Below are positions 1 to 10,101 of a stretch of 54,947 nt of DNA, one piece after another (positions within the stretch are counted from its first letter, which is position 1; every line of letters begins with the position of its first letter). The position numbers were made by a program, and so were the translations under genes. The DNA is from Malonomonas rubra. GTDB taxonomy: Bacteria; Desulfobacterota; Desulfuromonadia; Desulfuromonadales; Geopsychrobacteraceae. The DNA is taken from NCBI RefSeq assembly GCF_003247215.1, contig NZ_QKAP01000115.1, positions 1-54,947 of the forward strand, written 5' to 3'. The notes below the pieces were generated by a model. That model was given only the letters and a program-made list of their open reading frames with translations, did no database searches and was not told the origin of the DNA.

Positions 1-2709
1 CAGGCCCGCGAGTACGATTTCGATGAAGCCGAATACCTGGCGGCGATGCGCAAAGTACCGCTTTTCAGCGAAAAGAAACTGCGCAAAAATCTGAGCTTCC
101 TTCATAACCTCACGCAAACCCTGGCCCAAAAGGGCTTGCAGCGCAAACAGCAAGAGCAGGCGGAAGCCGAACTGCGCAAGCAGAATAAAGAACTGGCCAC
201 CAACCAGAAGCTGCTGCAGGAAAGCGAAGCGCGCTTCCGCGCCCTGCATGATGCCTCTTTCGGTGGGATTGTCATCCACGACAAAGGGTTGATCCTCGAC
301 TGCAACCAAAGCCTGTCCGATATCACTGGCTATTCTCACGACGAACTGATTGGCATGGACGGTCTCAAGCTGATCGCCCCCCCTTTCATCGACCAGGTGA
401 TACAGAACATCAACCGTGGATATACAGAAGCCTACGAGGCCGAGGGTATACGTAAAAACGGCTCCATCTATCCGCTGGCGATTCGGGGGAAAAACATCAT
501 CTATCAGGGGAGCGAAGTCAGAGTCGTTGAGTTTCGCGACATCACAGCACGTAAGCAAGCGGAGAAGGTCCTGCAGCAAAATGAGCGCAAGCTCAGAGAG
601 GTCCTGATGAACATGCCGGTTGCCGTGGCGATCGTCAACCGACAACAGGAAATCACCTTCCGCAATCGGCGCTTTGTGGAAATGTTCGGCTACACCGAAG
701 CCGACGTCCCGACGGTCGACGAGTGGTGGTTGAACGCATACCCTGACAAACAAACCCGGCAGTGGGCAAAAACAATCTGGCAAGAAAGTCTTCAGCTGGC
801 GCTTAAAAAAGGAACTGATTTCCCTCCTCAGGAATTTCCGATCTGCTGCAAGGATGGCTCAACGCTGGCTGTGGAAATTTCGGCCATCCTGCTGGAGGAA
901 GAGATCCTGACCACCTTTGTCGATGTGACCGAGCGCAAACGCGCGGAGGAAATGATCGAAAAAAGGTTGCTTGCGCTGACGCAGCCGATCACCGGCAAGG
1001 TTTCTTTTGAAGAGCTATTTAACCTTTCTGATGTGCAACAACTTCAGGACGAGTTCGCCCAGGCAACCGGCGTCGCATCAGTTATCACCACCCCCGACGG
1101 AACCCCGATCACCACCCCGAGCAATTTTACCCGCTTGTGCAGCCAGATCATCCGCCAGACGGAGAAAGGTTCTGCCAACTGCTGTAAATCGGACGCGCTG
1201 CTCGGCCGCTACAACCCGGACGGCCCGATCATTCAGCCCTGCCTGAGTGGCGGTCTGTGGGACGCGGGAACCTCGATATCGGTCGGAGGTAAGCATATCG
1301 CCAACTGGTTGATCGGCCAAGTCCGTGATGAAACACAGTCGGAAGAGAAGATGTGCCGGTACGCCCATGAAATAGGCGTTGACGAAACCAAATTCATGGA
1401 AGCCTTCCGCGAAGTCCCGGCCATGTCCCGCCAGCAATTCGAGCTGGTGGCCAAGGCTCTTTACACCCTAGCCAGCCAACTGTCCAATACCGCCTACCAG
1501 AATATCCAACAGGCCAGGTTCATCACTGCGCTGAAGCAGGCCGAAGCTGAAAAACTGGAGCTGTCCGAACAATTACGCCAATCGCAGAAGATGGAAGCAA
1601 TCGGTACCTTGGCCGGCGGCGTTGCTCACGATTTCAACAACATACTTTCTGCGATCCTCGGCTATACCCAGCTGGCCCTGCGCAACCAAAGCGGCGACGG
1701 CAAAACCCGAAGCTACCTCAAAAATGTTATTTCAGCTGCCGAGCGGGCTCGTGAATTGGTCAAGCAGATTCTGATGTTCAGTCGTAAGGGGGAAAGAAGA
1801 CACGAGCTAATCAGGCTGGACACGGTGGTCCTCGAAGCGATCAGGCTGCTGCAGAAAACCATTCCCGCGACCGTGCGCATTCAGGTCGATGTTGACGCCG
1901 CGACCGGCTACGTGCAGGCTGACTCGACCCAGATCCACCAAGTGGTGTTGAACCTTTGCACCAACTCCTATCACTCGCTGCCGGAGCAGGGAGGTGAAAT
2001 CTCTGTCAGTCTGAACCCGTGCGTTGTCGACGCCGTTACCGCCGCCCACTACCCGAATCTTCGTCAGGGACATTACGGACAGCTGACGGTTGCAGACAAC
2101 GGGACCGGGATTCCGCCGGAGATCATGCCGCGGATTTTTGATCCCTTTTTCACAACCAAACAGCAGGGCCAAGGAACAGGCATGGGACTAGCGGTCACCC
2201 ACGGCATCGTCCAGAGTCACGATGGAGCAATCGACGTAGAAAGCGACGTCGGACAAGGCACAACCTTCAAGGTATTCTTCCCTCTCTGTGACAAGCAGCC
2301 GAAAGACCAACAGGCAAAAGATAGCAGCCCCACTAGCGAACGCGGTTCGGAACATATCTTGCTGGTCGACGACGAGGAGATGTTGGTCAACCTTGGAAAA
2401 GAAGCCCTCGAACTGCTTGGCTATCAGGTTACCGCAACGACCTCGGCCTCTGAGGCGCTCAGGCTGTTCGAGGCCGATCCCGCCAGCTACGACCTGTTCA
2501 TCACCGACCAGACAATGCCGGAAATGTCCGGGGATGTGCTAGCCAAGCAGGCGATGCTTATCCGCGCCGACCTGCCGGTGATTATCTGTACCGGGCACAG
2601 TGCCGTGCTGAACACGAAAAAAGCTCAGGAGATCGGAGTGAAAGCACTGCTGATGAAACCGCTCGACTATGGCGAGCTGAACCGGGAAATTCGCAAGATT
2701 TTTACCTGA
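1..2709 (+). CDS. Hybrid sensor histidine kinase, PocR-PAS-PAS-PocR-HK-REC (5' end outside window)
   Basis: The frame is open to the first base of the window. The first codons read [20 protein letters not shown], which resembles the C-terminal tail of a PocR ligand-binding domain, so the ATG at 46 is probably internal. Counting from base 1: PocR tail about 1-60 with a coiled coil to 75, PAS about 78-185, PAS about 195-310, a complete second PocR about 330-500 (with NCCKSD and QPCLSGG), HisKA with the phospho-acceptor His in GGVAHDFNN (codon 1627), HATPase with [10 protein letters not shown] and GTGMGLAV, and a C-terminal receiver with Asp in [12 protein letters not shown] (codon 2506). It probably autophosphorylates on a small-molecule signal and passes the phosphate to its own receiver. 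No TM segment is visible in this part, and the output partner is unknown. Family sure, ligand unknown. Confidence 0.9.
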   Translation, partial: QAREYDFDEAEYLAAMRKVPLFSEKKLRKNLSFLHNLTQTLAQKGLQRKQQEQAEAELRKQNKELATNQKLLQESEARFRALHDASFGGIVIHDKGLILDCNQSLSDITGYSHDELIGMDGLKLIAPPFIDQVIQNINRGYTEAYEAEGIRKNGSIYPLAIRGKNIIYQGSEVRVVEFRDITARKQAEKVLQQNERKLREVLMNMPVAVAIVNRQQEITFRNRRFVEMFGYTEADVPTVDEWWLNAYPDKQTRQWAKTIWQESLQLALKKGTDFPPQEFPICCKDGSTLAVEISAILLEEEILTTFVDVTERKRAEEMIEKRLLALTQPITGKVSFEELFNLSDVQQLQDEFAQATGVASVITTPDGTPITTPSNFTRLCSQIIRQTEKGSANCCKSDALLGRYNPDGPIIQPCLSGGLWDAGTSISVGGKHIANWLIGQVRDETQSEEKMCRYAHEIGVDETKFMEAFREVPAMSRQQFELVAKALYTLASQLSNTAYQNIQQARFITALKQAEAEKLELSEQLRQSQKMEAIGTLAGGVAHDFNNILSAILGYTQLALRNQSGDGKTRSYLKNVISAAERARELVKQILMFSRKGERRHELIRLDTVVLEAIRLLQKTIPATVRIQVDVDAATGYVQADSTQIHQVVLNLCTNSYHSLPEQGGEISVSLNPCVVDAVTAAHYPNLRQGHYGQLTVADNGTGIPPEIMPRIFDPFFTTKQQGQGTGMGLAVTHGIVQSHDGAIDVESDVGQGTTFKVFFPLCDKQPKDQQAKDSSPTSERGSEHILLVDDEEMLVNLGKEALELLGYQVTATTSASEALRLFEADPASYDLFITDQTMPEMSGDVLAKQAMLIRADLPVIICTGHSAVLNTKKAQEIGVKALLMKPLDYGELNREIRKIFT

Positions 2710-2748
2710 GATTTCAGCACCGCGCGGCACATGCCACAGTCGCTGTAT

Positions 2749-3441
2749 TTACTCGACCCGCAGATATCTGCGCTCTGGCCGACCAACTACGCCGTAGATC
2801 AAATCCGCTTTCAAAAAGCCTTCTGTTGCCAGAAATTCCAGATAGCGGCGCGCCGTCGAGCGGCTGATGCCAACCGCCTTGCCGACCTCCTCGGCATTTA
2901 AATCTGTAACCGCAGGGTCATCGAATACCTTGCGCACCTTGCTCAACGTGAGCGCGTCGATCCCTTTGGGGATGGCACCGGTGTCAGCCTCCGGCTGACG
3001 ATGAGCATGCAGCAACCGATCAACATCCTTCTGTTCCAACGCACCACCTTCTTGCAACTGGCAGAAATATTCATAGAACTTCTGCAACGCTTCGGCAAAG
3101 CGGGGAAAGAAAACCGGCTTGATGATGTAGTCGAAAACCCCACCACGCAATGCCTCCTGCAGCGAAGCCATCTCGCGCGCGGCAGTAATCAGGATCACGT
3201 CGCACGCCTGCTCCCGGTTGCGAATCGACTTGAGCAGGTCCATGCCGTTTCCCTCGGGGAAGAACAGATCGAGCAAAACCAGGTCAGGCTGCAGGACATC
3301 AACCATCTCTTCCGCGTCAGCGATCGCATTGGCCACACCGACCACTTCGAATTCCGGCAACTTCTCAACAAAGCGCTGGTGCAACTCGGAGATTCGCATA
3401 TCATCTTCCACCACCAACACCCGAACCTTGATCTCGCTCAT
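2749..3441 (-). CDS. CitB/DcuR-type response regulator
   Basis: A 230-residue response regulator. An N-terminal receiver (about 6-125) has acidic pocket VEDD at 11-14 and phospho-acceptor D58 in LVLLDLFFPEGNG; K108 lies in YIIKPVF. The C-terminal third (about 155-228) holds a helix-turn-helix (LNAEEVGKAVGISRSTARRYLEF) of the CitB/DcuR class, ending in a small wing. It lies 9 bp downstream of the sensor kinase on the same strand, so the two form one operon and are almost surely cognate. Relatives activate uptake and catabolism genes for citrate or C4-dicarboxylates. No transporter gene lies next to it, so the target is elsewhere. It converges on the hybrid kinase, with only 39 bp between stops and no clear hairpin. 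Confidence 0.9.
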   Translation of the reverse strand: MSEIKVRVLVVEDDMRISELHQRFVEKLPEFEVVGVANAIADAEEMVDVLQPDLVLLDLFFPEGNGMDLLKSIRNREQACDVILITAAREMASLQEALRGGVFDYIIKPVFFPRFAEALQKFYEYFCQLQEGGALEQKDVDRLLHAHRQPEADTGAIPKGIDALTLSKVRKVFDDPAVTDLNAEEVGKAVGISRSTARRYLEFLATEGFLKADLIYGVVGRPERRYLRVE

Positions 3442-3450
3442 AATCGGGTC

Positions 3451-5064
3451 CTAACTCTTTGGGATAATCACGGTAAACAGTGCCCCACCCAGCTCGCCGT
3501 CGCCATAGGTTATCTGCCCGCCGAGTGACTCAACGGCACGCTTAACCAAGGCCAGTCCGGTACCCCGCCCAGAACCACTTTTGGTGGTTGCCCCACGATT
3601 GAACAGGGTCTCGGCGACTTCCTTTGCCACTCCCGGTCCGGAATCCTCGACCTCGATGATCAGGTCAGGCCCCAGATCGGTCAGATAGAGGCGCACCAGC
3701 GGTTGGTTACCCGACTCGCGGACCGCATCGAAGGCGTTGTCGAGCAGGTTGCCAAGGATCGTCACCAGCGGCTCCCGCTCCAACTCCGGCGGCAGCTCGG
3801 CAAACGAGTTCTGCGGATCGAATTCGAGCTCGATCTTTAGTTCGCAGGCACGGTTATATTTGCCGAGGATCACCCCGGCGATCACCGGATCGGGCACCGC
3901 TTCGGCCAGGTTGCGGATCAGCTGCTGATAGCCACTCGCCTCAGTCATTACCAAATCAAGCGCCTCCTGTTGTGCTCCCAGCTGCAACAGCCCGGCGATG
4001 GTGTGCATCTTATTCGAATATTCGTGGGTCTGGGCACGCAACAACTCCGAATATTCCTGGGCGTGGGACAGCTCGCGGGTCACCCGGTCGAGTTCATCCT
4101 TCGGCCGAAAACTGGCCACCAGCCCACCCTGCTCGGTATCGAGCGGCAACATGTTGACGATCATCGGCCGGTTCAGCAGCACCATCTCCTGATCGAGCAG
4201 CTTCTCTCCAGCAACCAAGGCGCTGGCCAGATCGGGGCTGGAACAGACATCTTTGAGTGGCTGACCACGTAATTCCTTGTCGAAATCGTCTCCTAGATAA
4301 AGCCGCGCCGCTGCATTGACAAAGGAAAGATAACCTTTGCCGTCAACGGCGATGATCCCCTCGCGGATCGCACCAATGATGGCGTTGCGCTCGTGAAACA
4401 GTGCAGCGATCTCATGCACCTCCAGCCCCATGATCGCCGCCTTCAAGCCACGAGCGATAAGGGTCGCACCAAACACGCCGAACACTAGTACGATCCCGAC
4501 ATAGCCGAGAATTTCCAGCTGTTTTTCGTGGATCAACAGGTTGATGTCGCTGATCAGGTAACCGACCGCGACAAAGCCGATGATCTGTTGCCGATCGTTG
4601 TGGATCGGCACGATGCCGCGCAACGAAGGGCCGAGGGTGCCGATTGCCTGCGAAGTATATGACTTGCCTTCATGCAACGCTGCGTCTAGATCACCGCCTA
4701 CAAAGCGCTGGCCGATCTTCTCCGGGGCGGGGTGCGAGAAGCGGATTTCATTGCGATCCCCGACCACTACATACTCTGCCCCGGTCGCCCGGCGGATCGC
4801 TTCGGCCACCGGCTGTACGGCAGCGGCATCCCCCGCCTGCAGCCCCTCTATAATCTGTTGATTGATCGCTACCGACTGGGCAACTTCCAGAGCTTTGCGG
4901 CCGATCTGCTCGCGCAGCAGTTTTTCGGAAGAATCGGAGAAGAGCGCACCAATCAGGCTGACCAGCAGGATTAGCAGCGCCGTCACCAGCAAGCTCAGCT
5001 TGGTTTGCAGGCGACGGGGAAGAAAACGATCTATCAATTGGTAAAAGGCCACAGGGGTCTCCAC
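3451..5064 (-). CDS. CitA/DcuS-type membrane sensor histidine kinase
   Basis: A 537-residue inner-membrane kinase. TM1 about 22-42 and TM2 about 184-204 bracket a periplasmic Cache/PDC-type sensor. The segment RNEIRFSHPAPEKIG (R108, H111) and a later Arg near 149 match the carboxylate-binding Arg/His pattern of CitA and DcuS. A cytoplasmic PAS follows (about 220-320), then the H-box TQ-less form RAQTHEYSNKMHTIAG (H347) and an ATPase domain with LLDNAFDAV, EDSGPGV and GRGTGLALVKR. The start is a GTG at 5064; its upstream GGAG is close and weak. The gene pairs with the response regulator 9 bp downstream. Inferred job: sensing external di- or tricarboxylates. The exact ligand cannot be read from sequence. 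Confidence 0.9.
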   Translation of the reverse strand: METPVAFYQLIDRFLPRRLQTKLSLLVTALLILLVSLIGALFSDSSEKLLREQIGRKALEVAQSVAINQQIIEGLQAGDAAAVQPVAEAIRRATGAEYVVVGDRNEIRFSHPAPEKIGQRFVGGDLDAALHEGKSYTSQAIGTLGPSLRGIVPIHNDRQQIIGFVAVGYLISDINLLIHEKQLEILGYVGIVLVFGVFGATLIARGLKAAIMGLEVHEIAALFHERNAIIGAIREGIIAVDGKGYLSFVNAAARLYLGDDFDKELRGQPLKDVCSSPDLASALVAGEKLLDQEMVLLNRPMIVNMLPLDTEQGGLVASFRPKDELDRVTRELSHAQEYSELLRAQTHEYSNKMHTIAGLLQLGAQQEALDLVMTEASGYQQLIRNLAEAVPDPVIAGVILGKYNRACELKIELEFDPQNSFAELPPELEREPLVTILGNLLDNAFDAVRESGNQPLVRLYLTDLGPDLIIEVEDSGPGVAKEVAETLFNRGATTKSGSGRGTGLALVKRAVESLGGQITYGDGELGGALFTVIIPKS

Positions 5065-5276
5065 TCGGCAATTGACTGGCTAAGACGAGCTTAGCACAAT
5101 CGCGCCGGGTCCGCGAAAAACGACTGAAGACGCAGAAAAAAACTGTTCCGGCCAAGAGGCCACAGCAAATGAGAACCGCACACAACGAAAACAGTCAACC
5201 GCAGCGATGCCGCACCGTTGCTATGCTATTCGAGACCGTTCAGACACAGTTTACTGTTATCAATTACCATGAACTG

Positions 5277-6032
5277 TTAGGACCTGGAACTTTTAAACAG
5301 AACCTGAAACCGGTACCCCGCATAGCTGAAAATCACCCCATCGAGGGTAATTTCTTCAACAAAATACTTACCATCCAACAGCCCCCCCTCGCGCAGCAGT
5401 TTATTGTTGATACTGACCAGCCGCTGCTGAGCGTCATCGAAGTACGCGTGCAAGGAGATATGCATTTCCGGGATATCCCGGCGCACGGCGGGGGGCAAAT
5501 CAGAGAGGTTGTAAAGTCGCGGAGCTTGTTCTACCAAAGAAGAGAGATCACGAGAGCCTTGCGTCTCCCCGACTATTTCAGCATCCGTTGGCGCGAGCTG
5601 CTCTTGCAATGGGGCAGAATCGATCTGCTTAACAGCTTCTGCGACGGCTTCCGCTCGAGGCTGCGGTTCAGTAACAGCTGCCGTTACAAGTTGCGGGCTC
5701 TCATGGATTGGCTTTGGCAACAGTTCGCGGACCATAGCAGGGGAAGAAGCTTTGATTGCTAATGAAGTTACCGGTTCTTCCGGTGATTTTTTTTCTACCG
5801 AGTTGGCCGGAGCGACTTGTAGCTGGACTGACTGATCCGGCTGGGACCAAGGACCGAACAACCAAAGCAGGATCACTGCATTCAACATCAATACCGGCAG
5901 TAGCAACCATCCCCACAGCGGGCGCCGTGCCCCTGAATCGGCAGGCACGTGATGAGAGGTCACCAAGTTAGGGACATTTCCATCCTGCCGCTTTTTATCC
6001 GATTTTCTTAAGGCGTCGAGAATAAAAGACAT
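5277..6032 (-). CDS. gspB: GspB-like type II secretion assembly protein
   Basis: A 251-residue protein with the N-terminal signature MSFILDALRKSDKKRQ typical of GspB/ExeB, one TM helix (about 40-60), a Pro/Ala/Glu-rich periplasmic linker, and a C-terminal T2SSB-type domain (about 188-250, with LPPAVRRDIPEMHISLHAYF and GVIFSYAGYRFQVL). In Aeromonas, ExeA and ExeB form an inner-membrane complex that helps place the secretin GspD in the peptidoglycan layer. The gene follows gspA by 5 bp with AAGG upstream of the ATG, so the two are co-transcribed. No other type II secretion gene lies in the window. The 212 bp between its stop and the kinase start holds no recognisable feature. Confidence 0.85.
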   Translation of the reverse strand: MSFILDALRKSDKKRQDGNVPNLVTSHHVPADSGARRPLWGWLLLPVLMLNAVILLWLFGPWSQPDQSVQLQVAPANSVEKKSPEEPVTSLAIKASSPAMVRELLPKPIHESPQLVTAAVTEPQPRAEAVAEAVKQIDSAPLQEQLAPTDAEIVGETQGSRDLSSLVEQAPRLYNLSDLPPAVRRDIPEMHISLHAYFDDAQQRLVSINNKLLREGGLLDGKYFVEEITLDGVIFSYAGYRFQVLFKSSRS

Positions 6033-6037
6033 AACAT

Positions 6038-7627
6038 CTAACCTTTTAAGCCTGTTACCAATGTCGGCTGAAGCGGATTAAGCCTGATATTTAGCAGAAT
6101 CAGGGTATAGATGCCGACAACACCATCCGGTTCCAATCCCGCATCAACCTGAAACTGCTTCACCTCTTCTAGCAGTTGCCCGTCAAAGATAAAATCCTCC
6201 TCTCGGGGGTTCCGATCATTCAACACAGCCATTTGCCGATCCAGCCACTTCACTACGTTGCCACTGTCACCCGGCCTAACTGAACCGGTATAATGGGGGG
6301 GCAACTGCCATAACAGGGAGAACTCTCCCAACCAGCATCCAGCAAGGTCAGCAAGTGGAATCACCCGCTGCTGAGAACCGACAACCAGAGTGGCCATCCC
6401 ATCCGACAACCTTGTCAAGGTGGCATAAAACTCCTCTCCTTGTGAATTCTGCAATTGCAGAACCGCTGGGCTATTCAACTGCCTCAAACGCCCGAGGCTG
6501 CCACTCTTTTTCGCAATCCCCAGCCCGTATCTTGCCGCCTGGTCTCTTGCTGCCCCCTGATCCGCTTGATAGTTGCGTCCCCAAACTTCAAACAGCTTCT
6601 GATAAGCCAACTCACCACTGTTCGTGATGTCCAGTTGTTCATCCCAACGAGAAGGGGTCACTGTCTGATTTTGAGACACCGGCAGCCTAACTGCCTGCGA
6701 CGGCGGTGGGATTGATCCGGGCCAGAAAAAAAACGCCAGCAGAGCGATCCCGAAACCGGCAGCGGATAAGGATAGCAGCCATTTCCAGGCGGGGAACGCA
6801 GATCGTTGCGGGTTCAGCTGCCGACCGAAGACCTCGCGCGAAGCCTCTACCAAAAGGGCCGGACTAACCGTCTGCACCTCGCGGACGTAGGCTGCCAGCA
6901 GGGCTCGGTCACAAAGCAGATTAAGAAGACGAGGGACACCACCGGTGAGCTGATAGAGCTTGTCAAGAGTCGCTACGGAGAAAAGTGGCCGTTCGACTCC
7001 GGCTACAGCCAGTCGGTGGCAAACATATGCCTTAATTTCGCTCTTTGCCAATGGTTCGAGATGATAGCGCGCCGTGATTCGTTGGGCTAACTGTCTTAAC
7101 TCAGGCTGCTCCAATATCTGCTTCAACTCCGGCTGCCCGAGCATGATCACCTGTAACAGTTTCTGCTTGTTCGTTTCCAGATTCGTCAATAACCGAATCT
7201 GTTCCAGCACGGAAACCGACAGATTCTGGGCTTCATCAATGATCAAAACCGTCTTGCGCCCCTTGCTGTGGGTAGCAAGCAGAAAGCGGTTGATCGCGTC
7301 GATAAAAACCTTGATGCTGCAAACCCCTTGCGGCGTCTCGATCCTGAGTTCATCGCAGATGGTCTCAAGCAGTTCGGTAACGGTGAGTTTTGGATTTAAT
7401 ACGAAGGCGATATCGGAGTTTTCCGGGACCTGCTCCAGTAAACAGCGGCAGACAGTGGTTTTACCTGTACCAACCTCACCCGTCAGAAGCACAAACCCAC
7501 CATCCGACTGAAAACCGTAGAGCAGATGGGCCAAGGCTTCTCGATGGCGATCACTCATGTACAAAAATTGCGGATCGGGAGCGATAGAAAAAGGTGCTTC
7601 CTTGAAACCAAAATAATCGTTGTACAT
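6038..7627 (-). CDS. gspA: GspA/ExeA-type AAA ATPase with peptidoglycan-binding domain
   Basis: A 529-residue protein. The N-terminus MYNDYFGFKEAPFSIAPDP is typical of ExeA-family ATPases. Walker A is GEVGTGKTT (50-58), Walker B is LIIDEAQNL (128-136), and the AAA region runs to about 265. A single TM (about 281-303) places the rest in the periplasm, ending in a PG_binding_1-like motif (VKQFQVDAGLEPDGVVG, about 468-490) that would hold the protein to the cell wall. With GspB it is thought to use ATP to open or organise peptidoglycan for secretin assembly. The ATG at 7627 has no strong ribosome binding site. The 242 bp upstream holds the lut terminator and presumably the gspA promoter, which I could not pin down. 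Confidence 0.88.
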   Translation of the reverse strand: MYNDYFGFKEAPFSIAPDPQFLYMSDRHREALAHLLYGFQSDGGFVLLTGEVGTGKTTVCRCLLEQVPENSDIAFVLNPKLTVTELLETICDELRIETPQGVCSIKVFIDAINRFLLATHSKGRKTVLIIDEAQNLSVSVLEQIRLLTNLETNKQKLLQVIMLGQPELKQILEQPELRQLAQRITARYHLEPLAKSEIKAYVCHRLAVAGVERPLFSVATLDKLYQLTGGVPRLLNLLCDRALLAAYVREVQTVSPALLVEASREVFGRQLNPQRSAFPAWKWLLSLSAAGFGIALLAFFFWPGSIPPPSQAVRLPVSQNQTVTPSRWDEQLDITNSGELAYQKLFEVWGRNYQADQGAARDQAARYGLGIAKKSGSLGRLRQLNSPAVLQLQNSQGEEFYATLTRLSDGMATLVVGSQQRVIPLADLAGCWLGEFSLLWQLPPHYTGSVRPGDSGNVVKWLDRQMAVLNDRNPREEDFIFDGQLLEEVKQFQVDAGLEPDGVVGIYTLILLNIRLNPLQPTLVTGLKG

Positions 7628-7795
7628 AAAAAACGATAACCCTGATAGTTTTTACAATGAGAGCTGCAATATGAATGAAAGACAAAAATTTTTATCAATG
7701 CCGCAGCCTATAAAATTTAAGCGCTAAAGGCAACAACAGGTTAAATTTACGCGTATATTCCGAGAATGGTTCAGCAAAACCAGCAGATAAAAAAG

Positions 7796-7825
7796 CCCCG
7801 TTCCGATAGCAGGGGCGGAACGGGG
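7796..7825 (-). terminator. Rho-independent terminator of the lut operon
   Basis: A perfect 10-bp stem CCCCGTTCCG (7796-7805) / CGGAACGGGG (7816-7825) with a 10-nt loop. Read on the minus strand it is followed by a run of six T, and it lies 45 bp past the stop of the LUD/Fe-S gene. Confidence 0.88.
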
Positions 7826-7869
7826 GGAAGTGCGCGGAAGAAAGAAAATTACAACGGTAGATGATGGGG

Positions 7870-10023
7870 TTATGGTTTGTTCTTCAACGCCTCGGCGAGC
7901 AACTCAACGGTGTGCTGCACGCGAACGTTCACCCCTTGCTTTTCGACTCCCCCGCGGATCTGCAGCATACAACCGGGACAGTCCATCGCCACGCAGGAGG
8001 CGCCACTCTCGACAATATCACTCAATTTGTCATTGAGTATCCGCATAGCAATCTCGGGATGACTGGTCAGCGAGTAAGAGCCGCCGAAGCCGCAGCAACG
8101 ATCGGCGTGAGCCATCTCGACCAGGTCAAAACCTGCCGATTCGAGCAACTGCCGGGGTTCTTTCCAGACCCCGGCGCCACGTTTCAGGTGGCAGGAATCG
8201 TGGTAGGTCACTTTTTCTCCGCTTGCCGATGTTTTAAATTGATCGGCGACACCGAGTTGGTGGACGACAAAACCAGCCGCGTCAACGGTTATCTCTGCCA
8301 ATTTTTCTGCCTTGGCGGCCCAGGCCGGGTTGTCTTTGAGATGCTCGACAAAGTCGCGCTGCAACGCCATGGTGCAGGTCGGGCAGGTGGTGAGGACGAA
8401 ATTGGGATTCCCCTCCAGCATCGCATCGATATTCTGCTTGGCCAGCTCGATAGCGGTCTCCTTGTCGCCCGAGTAAAGCGCCGGTACGCCGCAACAGTTC
8501 TGCTTTTGCGGATAGTAGACCTCTACATCATGGGCGTTCATCACCGTCACTAGATCGAGGCCCAACTCAGGATAAAGGAAGTCATTGGCGCAGCCGCCGA
8601 ACAGGGAGACCCGGTAACGCGGCTTCTCAACCTTCTGTGGCTGGTGCAGGATGACATCGCGCAACGGCTTCTCGGCCACTGCCGGCAGGGTGCGCCACTC
8701 GGTCAGCGAAGAGAAGAACAGCGGCAGATGACGGATGCTGCGCTCCCCCCGGGTGACCGGTTTCTGCATCAGGCTGGCGGCGCGAATCAAACCGTGGAAC
8801 AGCCTGCGGTTACGCATCACTTTGCGAAAAACGATATCCTTGCCGACGCCAATACCTTCTTCCTCGCCGACTGTTTCGCGCAAGCTGAGGATTATCTCCT
8901 CCAGGTCGATCTTGCTCGGGCAGATCGCTACGCAGGAGCGACAACCGATACAGGCTCGAACGATTTCGGCGGCTTTTTCCAGCCCGTGGAAAAAAGCGGT
9001 CAGGATGATGCCGATAGCGCCGATGTAGATGTGCCCGAAAACATGCCCTCCGACGGTCTGGTAAACGGGGCAAACATTGGCGCAGGCCCCGCAGCGGATG
9101 CAGTTGAGGGCATCTCGGCACTGTGGCGACTCCGCCAGGGTGCTACGACCATTGTTAAGCAGGACGATGTGCAGCTCTTTCTCCTCGCCAGCGCAGGGCA
9201 CCGCGCCACGAATCCAGGTCACGTATGAAGTGATCGGCTGTCCGGTGGCGTTCTTCGGTAGGATGCGGATTACCTTTGTGGCGTCCTTCAGCGTCGGCAC
9301 CAGTTTTTCGGTGCCAACCAGTGCCACATGCACCTTTGGCAGGGTCGAAGCGAGCCGGGCGTTCCCCTCGTTGGTCATCAGGGCAATGCCGCCGGTTTCG
9401 GCGACGGCAATGTTGGCACCGGTGATGCCAATTTCAGCCTCTAGGTAGCCCTGCCGCAGCTGCTCACGAGCGACCTGCACCAGATGGGAAATCTCTGCCG
9501 GTTCTGTCTTACCGGTTTCCTTGCTGAACAGCTCGGCGACCTCTTCCTTGAACATGTGGATCGCCGGCATCACCATGTGGCTGGGGCGTTGCCCGGCCAG
9601 CTGAATGATCCACTCGCCAAGGTCGGTCTCCAGCGCCTTGGTGCCAGCCTTTTCCAGCGCCACGTTCAAGTGGGTCTCCTCGCTGGCCATGCTCTTGCTC
9701 TTGACTGCCAGCTTGGCACCCTTCTGTTTCGCCAATTCGGCAATATAGTTGTTGGCATCCTCGGCGGTCTTGGCTAAATAGACGGTCGCCCCAGCGGCTT
9801 CAGCGTTCTTGACAAACTGCTGCAACAACGCGGTATGGTTCTCGCGCACACCGGTCTTCATCGCAGAGATCTCACTGCGCATCGCTTCGAAATCGTAGTT
9901 GGCAAAGGCTTTGCCGCGCGAAACCAGGTAAGCGTCACCGAACTTGTGCAGGGCATCCTGCAGTTTCGGCGTGGCGAGGGCCTTATCGATGCGACGTCTA
10001 TATTCACGCGATCTTTGCTTCAT
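7870..10023 (-). CDS. LutB-LutA fusion: LUD domain, two 4Fe-4S clusters and CCG domains (L-lactate oxidation)
   Basis: A 717-residue cytoplasmic iron-sulfur protein. Residues 60-300 form a LUD domain like LutB/LldF (TGANIAVAETGGIALMTNEG). Two ferredoxin-type motifs follow: C308/C311/C314/C318 and C358/C361/C364/C368. The C-terminal half (about 445-700) carries two Cys-rich CCG domains like LutA/LldE: QNCCGVPALYSGD, TTCPTCTMA, HDSCHLKRG, RCCGFGGSYS and DCPGCMLQ. In Bacillus LutA, LutB and LutC are separate and together oxidise L-lactate to pyruvate; here A and B are one chain, as in some Desulfovibrio. The start ATG at 10023 has AAGG upstream. It is the second gene of the operon with lutC, and a hairpin terminator follows. 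The electron acceptor is unknown. Confidence 0.88.
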   Translation of the reverse strand: MKQRSREYRRRIDKALATPKLQDALHKFGDAYLVSRGKAFANYDFEAMRSEISAMKTGVRENHTALLQQFVKNAEAAGATVYLAKTAEDANNYIAELAKQKGAKLAVKSKSMASEETHLNVALEKAGTKALETDLGEWIIQLAGQRPSHMVMPAIHMFKEEVAELFSKETGKTEPAEISHLVQVAREQLRQGYLEAEIGITGANIAVAETGGIALMTNEGNARLASTLPKVHVALVGTEKLVPTLKDATKVIRILPKNATGQPITSYVTWIRGAVPCAGEEKELHIVLLNNGRSTLAESPQCRDALNCIRCGACANVCPVYQTVGGHVFGHIYIGAIGIILTAFFHGLEKAAEIVRACIGCRSCVAICPSKIDLEEIILSLRETVGEEEGIGVGKDIVFRKVMRNRRLFHGLIRAASLMQKPVTRGERSIRHLPLFFSSLTEWRTLPAVAEKPLRDVILHQPQKVEKPRYRVSLFGGCANDFLYPELGLDLVTVMNAHDVEVYYPQKQNCCGVPALYSGDKETAIELAKQNIDAMLEGNPNFVLTTCPTCTMALQRDFVEHLKDNPAWAAKAEKLAEITVDAAGFVVHQLGVADQFKTSASGEKVTYHDSCHLKRGAGVWKEPRQLLESAGFDLVEMAHADRCCGFGGSYSLTSHPEIAMRILNDKLSDIVESGASCVAMDCPGCMLQIRGGVEKQGVNVRVQHTVELLAEALKNKP

Positions 10024-10101
10024 CTGTTCGCCTTCTAGAAGAGTTTTTTGTTCAAAGAAAATCTTATTTCAAAAAATCTTTTTTATTAAAAAGTAAAACT
10101 T

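Noticed and set aside
7861-8553. Plus-strand open frame opposite the LutAB fusion
   Set aside because: Antisense shadow with no domain and no ribosome binding site.
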